From contig NC_092463.1 in assembly GCF_047495875.1 (NCBI RefSeq), forward strand, positions 9,062,622-9,126,621: DNA of 64,000 nt, given 5' to 3'. Shown piece by piece: positions 1 through 7,300 of the stretch. Source of the stretch: Pithys albifrons albifrons. Lineage: Eukaryota; Chordata; Aves; Passeriformes; Thamnophilidae. Below the pieces are notes generated by a model that searched no databases, had not been told where the DNA came from, and saw only the letters and a list, made by a program, of their open reading frames with translations. Each line of letters starts with the position of its first letter. Position 1 is the first letter of the stretch. Position numbers and translations under genes: made by a program.

Positions 1-710
1 TTTAGGACCAACTGCAGAAATACATGGAATAAAGAGAACAAAAAATGATCAGTACCAAAAACTCGGCCAGGAATTACCAACCCCTTTAAAATTTGGGCCA
101 ATTTAATGTCTCATCTAGCTCTAGAAAACAGAAGTACATTTGCTCACTCTGCAATGCATGGACAAGTTTCACTACAGCAAAATGTATTTACATCATAGTT
201 CATCTCTTCAGATGCTTCTCTGCAACACACAGAGAGTATTAGCGGAGATTAATGGAATCCAAATTTTTCTCAGGAATTTGCTGATAATCTTTTTCCAAAC
301 AAAAAAAATACCAACCCAAAAGAAGAAAAACCAAACCAACAAAATCCTGACCACAAAGCAAGTACTTCCAGTGTGAAAACAGATGCTAAATCATTGCAGA
401 ATTACTTAAGATCATTTCACATTAATAATGTAACGTGGGTGCACAAGAGAAGACCTAAAGGACAGTGCTGGGAAGGGAGTGTGGCAGGGGAAGGAGGGAG
501 ATGGAGAAGTAGAAGGATTGCATTGAAAGGCCTCTGGAGTGTATACCTCTGCATTTTTTAAAGATCATATACCTGAAGTGAATATCACCAAAATAAAATA
601 GAGAGGGAAATGAAAATTCAGATGCTGCCTTTTTTTCCTGTTTCATTTAAAAGGGTGGGGGGATATTTAAAAAAAAAAAAAAGAAAAAAGGAAAAGAAAA
701 ATCACACATC
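1..710 (-). other. ZBTB42: ZBTB42 3' UTR side / downstream flank
   Basis: This stretch lies downstream of the ZBTB42 stop codon on the minus strand. It is AT-rich with A-runs on the plus strand (about 670-705) and contains no other recognisable gene. No minus-strand AATAAA (plus TTTATT) was seen between 1 and 710, so the polyadenylation site probably lies beyond the left edge or uses a variant signal. The small ORFs here look like chance. Calling it 3' UTR is inference from position. Confidence 0.55.
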
Positions 711-2138
711 TCAAACAACCAAGGACTTTACAAGGCCACAATGAAATTTGCGGATATGTCTGTACAAATCCCCAGACTGTGTGAAGCGTCTCTCACACCA
801 CTTGCACCCGTGGGGTTTCTCCCTGGTGTGCACGACCGCGTGACGGCTGAGGTTGTGGGAATACTGGAAGCTCTTTCCGCACTGGCCGCAGGTGTAGGGC
901 TTCTCCCCCGAGTGAGTCCTCTCGTGCCTCTTTAACGTGTACATGCAAGAAAAAGTCTTTCCGCAGAGGGTGCAAGTGGGGACCGACCCATCTGGGGACA
1001 GGCGGGTCCGGGAGCCGTCCTTGTCACGGAAGTGAGAGCTCAGGTGCAGTTGAAGGATGTGCGGGCTCGGGAACACCTTGCTACAGAGGGGACAAATGCA
1101 GATATGCCCTGGAGGCACGAGGACGCCCGAGGAGATGTCCGACGAATCCATGTCGTCCTCGCTCTCGTCTCGCTCTTGATCTATATCCTCCTCTCGGGCA
1201 TGAGAGCTGCCATTCCCTGCGAACATGTGTCCTAACCCTGTCACTAGGCTTTTGGCTGAATTCCCAAAATGCTGACTCTCTGGACTCCTGGCTTCACTGT
1301 CCTCCTGATCTGACAGCAAGTCTTGTTCATCTTTAACAAGTGGCTCGGTACCCTGCTGCTGGCTGTCGGAAGCCAGCTGTCCAAAGACATAGGAGGGGTG
1401 TAAGGAATCTCTCCCCGGCATGGGCTTGAAAGACAAATCCAGAGCACAGTCCACATCACTCGAAACCAGGGGATGGTTAACAGACCTTTGGGACAAAGGT
1501 CCTGTGGAACTATTGACATTAGCCTTTGTTTTTCCAGCTGCTGTGGCGCACGGTTCTGCCTCTGTCGGCACAGAGCTGACACTTATATGATCAGAGGACC
1601 AGGCAGGGTGACTGCTGACCTTTTCTTTGCCTGCTGCTCTCTCGTATTCTGCAACGCTGAATTTTTGTTTGTTTCCTGGGTCAAACTCGTGGACCAGGGG
1701 CACTCCGGTGTCTAGAAAATGCTCCGCTTTCTCCAAACTAGCAGCCTCATCATTAATCTTCTCTTCCGAACATAATTCTTTATCTTTCAACTTGCCCTTG
1801 CAGACTTTCACAATGTCATACATGTGAAGGTAGCTCGCCGCAGCCAGCACATCTTCCACCGGGAGACTGTTGAATTCCAGCTTTCCCTCGTACATGAATT
1901 CGAGCAGCAGGCTGAAGGCAGGGGCTGTGACAATGTCACTGTTCAGATGCACAATATCCCTTTTGTCTAACTGGTCCCTGTAGAAAAGATGGAAGTACAT
2001 ACTGCAAGAGGCAAGAACGGCTCTGTGAGCTCTGAATTGAGCTTCTCCAACTAAAACAGTACAGTCACACAGGAAGCCCTGGTGACGCTGCTGACTCAGA
2101 CACTGCAGCAACTGGCGGCTATGGTCTGGAAACTCCAT
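711..2138 (-). CDS. ZBTB42: ZBTB42, BTB/POZ and C2H2 zinc-finger transcriptional repressor
   Basis: A 475-codon ORF in one exon. Residues about 1-118 form a BTB/POZ domain (start [10 protein letters not shown], core [10 protein letters not shown], then MYEGKLEF and [10 protein letters not shown]), which mediates dimerisation and corepressor recruitment. Four C2H2 fingers follow: C349/C352/H365/H369, C389/C392/H405/H409, C417/C420/H433/H437 and C445/C448/H461/H466, with TGEKP-like linkers between fingers 2-4. The C-terminus GLVKSLVV and the RTRLSPDG stretch before finger 2 match ZBTB42 rather than its paralogue ZBTB18 (RP58), which has a longer tail. Middle features: ALDLS at 232-236 (CtBP-type motif), VKDE at 268-271 (SUMO consensus) and an acidic run at 316-334. 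Human ZBTB42 is shorter (about 422 aa as recalled), and the extra length lies in the middle. The start was chosen at the Met opening the conserved BTB sequence; four codons upstream are also open as far as the splice acceptor. The family acts in the nucleus, and ZBTB42 is known from skeletal muscle. The AKT1 neighbour supports orthology. Confidence 0.95.
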   Translation of the reverse strand: MEFPDHSRQLLQCLSQQRHQGFLCDCTVLVGEAQFRAHRAVLASCSMYFHLFYRDQLDKRDIVHLNSDIVTAPAFSLLLEFMYEGKLEFNSLPVEDVLAAASYLHMYDIVKVCKGKLKDKELCSEEKINDEAASLEKAEHFLDTGVPLVHEFDPGNKQKFSVAEYERAAGKEKVSSHPAWSSDHISVSSVPTEAEPCATAAGKTKANVNSSTGPLSQRSVNHPLVSSDVDCALDLSFKPMPGRDSLHPSYVFGQLASDSQQQGTEPLVKDEQDLLSDQEDSEARSPESQHFGNSAKSLVTGLGHMFAGNGSSHAREEDIDQERDESEDDMDSSDISSGVLVPPGHICICPLCSKVFPSPHILQLHLSSHFRDKDGSRTRLSPDGSVPTCTLCGKTFSCMYTLKRHERTHSGEKPYTCGQCGKSFQYSHNLSRHAVVHTREKPHGCKWCERRFTQSGDLYRHIRKFHCGLVKSLVV

Positions 2139-2178
2139 TCTTCCTTCATAACCTGTTCAAAACAGGAAAAACTTGAAT
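2139..2178 (-). other. ZBTB42: Splice acceptor and 5' edge of the ZBTB42 coding exon
   Basis: Read on the minus strand, a pyrimidine tract (TTTTTCCTGTTTTGAACAG) ends at 2153 and the exon begins at 2152 with GT TAT GAA GGA AGA before the ATG. The in-frame residues (x)GYEGR-MEF mirror the GYEDS-MEF of the long ZBTB18 isoform, whose exon junction falls in the same place (recalled). This supports both the acceptor and the homology. The acceptor lies inside a small palindrome, CCTGTT-caa-AACAGG. Confidence 0.8.
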
Positions 2179-2340
2179 GCTACTGTAAACTAAAGCCTCC
2201 TAGCAGCTGTAACAAACAGATCGGCTTTTTGGTAACCCAAGCCAAAGAAACAGCCTTGGAGATAACGTTTACTGTTAATTGTCTGTAATAGTTTTATTAA
2301 GGGGGGGAGGGAAAAAAAAACCAAACCCAACACATGCTTC

Positions 2341-2400
2341 TCATCCTTTCGCACCTGCTCCGAACAGGAAAAACTTGATTGTAAGTAAACAAAAGCTAGT
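2341..2400 (-). repeat. Duplicated copy of the ZBTB42 acceptor segment
   Basis: The plus-strand segment resembles 2139-2190: both contain AACAGGAAAAACTTGA followed by TGTAA...GTAAAC-like sequence, and both are preceded by CCTG(T/C)TC. On the minus strand this gives a second pyrimidine tract ending in GAGCAG at 2355, then GTGCGAAAGGATGAGAAG. That resembles the true exon start GTTATGAAGGAAGAATGG. The two acceptors lie 202 bp apart. Confidence 0.6.
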
Positions 2401-2598
2401 AAAGCAGCAGCCCCTCCAACCTTTGTTTCTCCCACTAAGCACTTTAATAAAATTAAGCGGAGGAAAGCACACACACACTCCCCGAAAAAAAAAAAAACCA
2501 ACAACAAAACCAAAACACAAAGCATAAATTCCCAGGCTGTCTTCCCAGCAACGCTAACTTGGGGCATCTTTTAATAAAGCATATTCCCCGCGTCACGC

Positions 2599-2615
2599 AC
2601 GCACACACACACACA
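2599..2615. repeat. Short CA microsatellite
   Basis: An alternating CA run (GCACACACACACACA...) at the left edge of the CpG-rich region, inside the inferred ZBTB42 intron. Confidence 0.8.
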
Positions 2616-2730
2616 TTTAAACTTTATGCTCAGTCGTTATGCACCGAATCACAACAACACAGCGGCGGCCAGCGCTGGGGGAGCGGCGGGTCCGCGGGGC
2701 GGGAGCGGCCCCGGCCCCCACATTCGGAAA

Positions 2731-2762
2731 GGGGCGGGCGGGGGCGGAGGGGGTGTATAAAA
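2731..2762 (+). promoter_or_regulatory. Plus-strand GC boxes and TATA box
   Basis: GGGGCGGGCGGGGGCGG is followed within about 10 bp by TATAAAA at 2756-2762. This is a textbook core-promoter arrangement pointing right, against ZBTB42. A start near 2787 would be antisense to the inferred ZBTB42 first exon. It could be a chance match in a GC-rich island. Confidence 0.35.
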
Positions 2763-2962
2763 GAAGGGAGGGGGAAAAGTTTCCCTTGAAGTTATTAAAA
2801 GCCAAGGAGGAAAATAAGCGGTGGGAGGGCAGGGCTGAGGGCCGCGGCCGGGCGCTTACCTTGCGCGGGGCGCGGCGGGGCCGGGCCGGCCGCGGGAGCG
2901 GAGCCGGGCGGGCAGGAGGGAGCGCGGTGCGAGTGCGAGCGAGGCGCGGCGGGAGGGAGGGG

Positions 2963-3000
2963 GGAGAGCAGAGCAGAGAGAGGAGAGAGAGAGAGAGAGG
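2963..3000. repeat. GA-rich simple repeat
   Basis: A purine run of AGAG/GAGA units on the plus strand, inside the CpG island and within the candidate first exon of ZBTB42 (CT-rich in the transcript). Confidence 0.8.
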
Positions 3001-3054
3001 CAGGCAGGCGGGAGGGAGGAGGAGGAGGGAGGGAAGGAGGAGTGCTCGGTTTGC

Positions 3055-3143
3055 TAATTACACCGCAAGCTGGAGAGTCAGCTGCTCTGACTTCACTGCG
3101 ATGGAAATGCTACCTCCAGCTGTGCGCCTTTTAATGCCATATG
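3055..3143. promoter_or_regulatory. E-box and homeodomain motif cluster
   Basis: Within 90 bp there are TAATTA (3055-3060), CAGCTG (3079-3084), CAGCTG (3117-3122) and CATATG (3138-3143). The block sits in an AT-richer gap in the CpG island, just downstream of the minus-strand TATA box. CAGCTG is a favoured site of MyoD-type bHLH factors, which fits the muscle expression known for ZBTB42. The functional reading is inference. Confidence 0.4.
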
Positions 3144-3205
3144 TTACTCCAAATCTCGCTACCAGCCAACCACAGCTTGCTGCCTTTTAAAGTTCCAGCA
3201 GCCCC

Positions 3206-3212
3206 ATTTATA
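3206..3212 (-). promoter_or_regulatory. ZBTB42: Minus-strand TATA box upstream of ZBTB42
   Basis: On the minus strand the sequence reads GGGCTATAAATGGGG. Two more TATA-like TTAAAAGGC copies follow at about 3182-3190 and 3125-3133. A start near 3175-3183 would give a first exon ending at the donor at 2860. CCAACCACAG (3167-3176) lies next to the expected start. Confidence 0.45.
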
Positions 3213-3506
3213 GCCCGCGATTAAATCCCACAAACTTGCCCCGAGCCCGCCCCCCCACCCCCGGCACTCTCACCGACACCACACCGCCCCCCCCAAACCG
3301 GACCCACCTCCCGCAGCAAAGTTGCCGCTCCCCGCACCCCGCCGCGGTGACCTTCGCCGGTGCCCCACGCCGCGCTGGGCACGGAGCACCGCGGAACCGC
3401 TGCTGGGATCCCCCCTCCTTGAACACCCAACTTTGCGGGGAGCACTTTTCCCTTTGCGGCGGGTGGGTTTCCCGCCTCTCCCCCCGCCCTCCCCGCGGGA
3501 CTCACC

Positions 3507-3526
3507 GGCGGGCGGCGGCGGCGGCG
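3507..3526. repeat. GGC trinucleotide run
   Basis: Six or so GGC units directly next to the candidate GTGAGT donor, inside the CpG island. Confidence 0.75.
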
Positions 3527-3621
3527 CTCGGGCTCCGCATGTGCGCGGCGCTGCGGGCGCTCCGCGGGCGCGGCGCGGGGCTGGGGAGCAGGTTGTTCGC
3601 CGGCCGCTCTCGCGATACTTT

Positions 3622-3645
3622 CGCCGCCGCCGCCGCCGCTGCTGC
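3622..3645. repeat. GCC/GCT trinucleotide run
   Basis: CGCC units pass into GCTGCTGC; part of the candidate alternative first exon read on the minus strand. Confidence 0.75.
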
Positions 3646-3740
3646 GAGCGCCGTGTCCCCGTCTGGTGCCACACAATGGCCCCGCCGGCCCGGCCAGCCC
3701 GGCCGGTGCGCGCTGCCGCCTGCCCCCTCCCCTCCCCTCG

Positions 3741-3760
3741 CCTCCTCCTCCTCCTCCTCC
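3741..3760. repeat. CCT trinucleotide run
   Basis: A run of CCT units in a pyrimidine-rich stretch (3720-3790) of the island. Confidence 0.75.
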
Positions 3761-3827
3761 CCCCTCTCCTGCCGCCCTCGCTCCCTCCCCTCGCGACCGC
3801 TGCATTGGGCAGCGCCGCCGTCCCGCT

Positions 3828-3869
3828 CCCAACTCCGCCGCTCCCGCCCCCAACTCTGCCGCTCCCGCC
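3828..3869. repeat. Two-copy 21-bp tandem repeat
   Basis: CCCAACTC(C/T)GCCGCTCCCGCC occurs twice back to back (3828-3848 and 3849-3869) with one mismatch, inside the CpG island. Confidence 0.8.
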
Positions 3870-4350
3870 CGCCCCGCCGCAGACCGACGTGCCGCCCGCG
3901 GGGATGGGGCGAGGGGCACGGCGTCCCCATCACCCCCTTTGCCGCCCCCAACCCCACCCCAGGGTTTATCTTCGGTTGCGCGCCAGCTGATAAAATGCCA
4001 GATGCTGGCGGGTTTTTTTCGAGATGACCTTTTCGATAGTTGATTTGAATTTTAAATTTTAATTAGCTGTAATCGCATCAGAAGTGAGCGCCGTGAGTGA
4101 GTGAGGAGACGGGGGGCGCGGGGTCGGCAGGCAGGGTTCTCACTGCGGTTCCAGCCGCGTTTCCCAGCGCATCCCGGGGTCGGACCCGGCAAACGCCGCC
4201 GAAACCCGCGTCGGAGCTGCGGCTGCCGAAGCCCCGGCGCCGCTCTGGCCCCGCTGCAAGCGGCGGGGATGTCGCTGCCGTGGACTGTCCCGGAGCATCT
4301 CTGGGCTGCAGCATCGCCGGGAGGGGAGACAGAGGCAGGGAGCGATGGAT

Positions 4351-7300
4351 CGAGCCTCCGGATCAGTGTTGAGGTTTTTGTTGCCCTCGAAAAGGAAGAG
4401 TGATGAATGTGAGAGTACTGGTGGTTGAGGTGGAGCGGAGCACTGGGGTTGCTTCAGAGCTCCCCTGCGAACACCCTGCGTGGTGTCTGTCAGTCGAAGT
4501 CTCCAGCCCGTGCTTCCAACAAGTACAGTGGGGAAACTCCTTTCCCTTCCTTCCTCTAGGTTGCCTTGCCTAAGATTGTAATATCTGCAAGATAGCAACT
4601 TTTTATATATATTTTGCCCCAATTTTCTGCAATTAGCACCTTAAAAAGTCAGGTTTGTTGATTGGTGTATTTGTTATTGATTTCATCTGGTTCTTTGATG
4701 TATTATCCTTAGGTTCTTTGTCACAGGAATCAAGATCTGTGACACCAACACCACTTTTCTCTCATGAACCTCAACTATTTAACTCCATTGGCAGCAAATA
4801 CCAGGATACTTGGGTATTTTTGAGCATTAATGATTTCATCATCACAAAGCTTTTCTCAGGGTAATAGTATTTGGTAATACTGTCATCCATATGGTTCATA
4901 TTGGAAAACTCCAGCCCAGAATGTGGAGGTCTCCAGCTCCAGCAAAAGAGTTAAAGGTCCTGGGGTTAAATCTGTCACCATTCTGTAAAGCTGAGAGCTT
5001 TATCTATTCGTCCACCTTGGCAGACAATCAGGGAGTAGGAGCTGTGTCCTTTTAAAGACTGTATCATCCCACAGTTGCAGCCTGATAGGACAGGCTCTAC
5101 CAAAAGTAGAGCAATTTCTTCCCCAAAGTGCAAGTGCAGTTTCCATGAAGTTACTCAGTGGATTTGTTCACTTGTATAGTTTTGCTGTCTTTGTACACTG
5201 AAAATGTTAAGCAGAATCTTGTATTCATATTCAGTAGTTATGGTACTTGGCAGAAATTCCTTATTTTGTATAATTCATTGCTCATTTTACCCTCTCCCTT
5301 TTAATAAATAAGTTGATAAAAATAAGATTACAAAAAGAGCCAAGGTTTTAATTCTTGTTTGTGTGCTGTGAGCTAGATATTATTGTCTACAATTTAGCAG
5401 TGTCTTATTTTTAGTAAACCAGTTACAATTTCACAGTAAGTCTGTGGTCGTTACTGAGTTTGAAACGTCAGACAATACAAGAGCATTCCCATTTCTCTAA
5501 GTATCCATTTGGCGCATTGCTGGCTTGCTTTTTCAGGACTCAGAAATACTATACTCACCTTCACAGCAAGGCAACACTGAATACAATACAGGTGTTGTAC
5601 TGATTTACCTACGGTTGTATAAAATACTGGCAGCACAACTCTCTAACGTAAACAAGCACAAAGTCATTACTGGAAGCAAGGCAACAGGAAGAACTGCCCC
5701 AGAAACTTTATTCCAAGAGCTCCTGCTTTCTGACAGGCCTTGTGAGAGCATGATGGGGTAAGCAAACCATCTGCTTTCATCTTCCTGGCCTCTGAGCCCT
5801 TCCCAGGCTGAAGGCTCACCTACTGGGAAGCCCAGAGGAGACTCCTTTCTCAGTCCTTCCTCGAGGAAGCACAGCCAGGCAGAGCTACTTGGCCAATATA
5901 GGACTTTCTGACTGGTGTCTGTGCTCAGAAGAGATCGCAACCACTATGCTGCCGAACATGAGGATAGCTGAACATGAATGGGGACTGCTGGAAAGACATC
6001 AGGAGCAACTATGTTGGACACGCTTGCACAACTGTGTGCACTCCTAGGTCTGGCTAAAACCCTCCTGGGCTTCAACAAGCCTTTTTCTGCTTATGGAGCC
6101 TTCTAGAGCTGAGCAGAAAGCCTGGATTTAGGGCAGAGAGAGTAAAAATCAGTGGTGCTGGCAGGGCTTCTACTTGCCAGGCAAGGCTAGCCCTGCTCCT
6201 AGTTGGTTTTGCTGCCTGGACACCAGCCAAAGCCCACAGAAATTAGTAGAAAAACCAACTGGATCAAGTCCATAAAGCCTGAGGACTTGCTTCCATTCTT
6301 ACCCCTTTGATGCAACAAGAGTAGGTATTTACCAAGCAGGGCCTCTCCAGCCCTCTTTGTTGGCCAAATGCAGAAGTGGTAGCAACAGGTTTTTCATGCA
6401 ATTTAATAATTTTCCCTCTCACCACATTGGGAAGAAGCCTCTTTGTTTCTAAATGATTTCAGTGCTTTTATGTTCTTTTTTTTTTTTTAATAGGGCATCT
6501 TCTTTGTGATAGTCCAGTTGCATTTCAGAGGGAGAGTCAGGGCCTGAGACTGTTTGATCCTTGCAGGATTGAAGCTATTTTAAGTGCATTGGTCATACGA
6601 AGTTTTATTTGCAAAAGTTCTTCCAAACTTTTTCAAAGGCTGTTTTATCCCTTGCAGACAACAGCAGGCATTAGAAAGACTGAATGCTTCATTCCCTCCT
6701 GTGAAACAGGTTGGAGTTTAAGCCCAAAAGATGGTGAGCCGATTGTGCTAAGACCAGGAGCTGCCATTGGCATCCACAGAACTTCTCCAATTAGCAATCT
6801 TCTCCACCACTTACCCTGCAGTTAAATCCAAGGTCAGTGTTTGGGGGGTTGCTCAGTTTGCAGTCAAGTCATAAAAGTGGGCACAACCTTCCCAAAGATC
6901 TTTTCAAGCACGTCATCCAAGACTCAAGAAAGCATTAACTTGTGCTGCTGCCATTCCAGACATTAATCAGAGCATATATTGCAGACAGTCTCCTCAGCAG
7001 TGTGCTTATGTGAGTCGTATTTGTTTTATGGCTGTCCTGCTGATTTCTCCCTGATAATGAGACCCTGTGTGCACTGCAGTATTTGTGAGTATATATTGTA
7101 GCAGCCAGGGCCGTTGTCAAATCATCCTACCAAGTGGAGAGGCTCATGGCACTAAGCTGAGTATATGAATTACATATTGTTCCATTTGCTATAACATTGT
7201 TATCAATAAGGCTACACCAATCCAGCAACATGCATTAAAATTAAAAAAGTACTCAGCAGAAGTACCACTGGCAGAGGTCACATTTGGCTGTGAGAGTTTG

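Larger units (their letters stand above)
2153..2859 (-). other. ZBTB42: ZBTB42 intron preceding the coding exon (inferred)
   Basis: The intron is bounded by the acceptor at 2153 and a candidate donor GTAAGC at 2859-2854 on the minus strand. It contains a second acceptor-like copy at 2341-2400, A-rich tracts near 2310 and 2490, a CA run at 2599-2615, and a plus-strand TATA/GC-box element near 2731-2762. The boundaries are inferred from splice signals only. Confidence 0.5.
2860..3180 (-). other. ZBTB42: Candidate ZBTB42 non-coding first exon
   Basis: On the minus strand the sequence CGCGCAAG/GTAAGC gives a strong donor with the last exon base at 2860. If transcription starts about 30 bp after the minus-strand TATA at 3206-3212, the exon runs from about 3180 to 2860. 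It would include a CT-rich run (complement of the GA repeat 2963-3000) and a 15-codon upstream ORF starting at 3140. The start is inferred from the TATA position. An alternative first exon is listed at 3506-3666. Confidence 0.45.
3506..3666 (-). other. ZBTB42: Candidate alternative ZBTB42 first exon
   Basis: The minus-strand donor CGCCG/GTGAGT (intron from 3505) is strong. The upstream sequence is CpG-rich with GCC repeats. It contains an ATG (complement of 3538-3540) opening MRSPSAAAAARR; if spliced to the coding exon at 2152, that frame stops just before the main ATG, so it would act as an upstream ORF. The left end of the exon is set by the donor. The right end is unknown, and 3666 is only a working limit. 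Confidence 0.35.
2640..4350. promoter_or_regulatory. CpG island at the ZBTB42 5' end
   Basis: The region is very GC- and CpG-rich by eye at 2660-3050, 3230-3960 and 4085-4350, broken by an AT-richer, motif-dense segment at 3050-3220. It carries GC boxes, minus-strand splice donors and opposing TATA-like elements. It spans the 5' end of a gene read to the left, so it is the probable ZBTB42 promoter island. Long ORFs read through it in several frames; these are composition artefacts. Confidence 0.8.

Noticed and set aside
2190..2567. 125-codon minus-strand ORF in the same frame as ZBTB42
   Set aside because: Ends in a stop before the acceptor, overlaps the intron and CA repeat, and is low-complexity; it cannot extend ZBTB42.
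3221..4043. Long ORFs on both strands (up to 263 codons)
   Set aside because: They lie in a CpG island where stop codons are rare; the products are Pro/Arg/Ala/Gly-rich low-complexity sequences in every frame.
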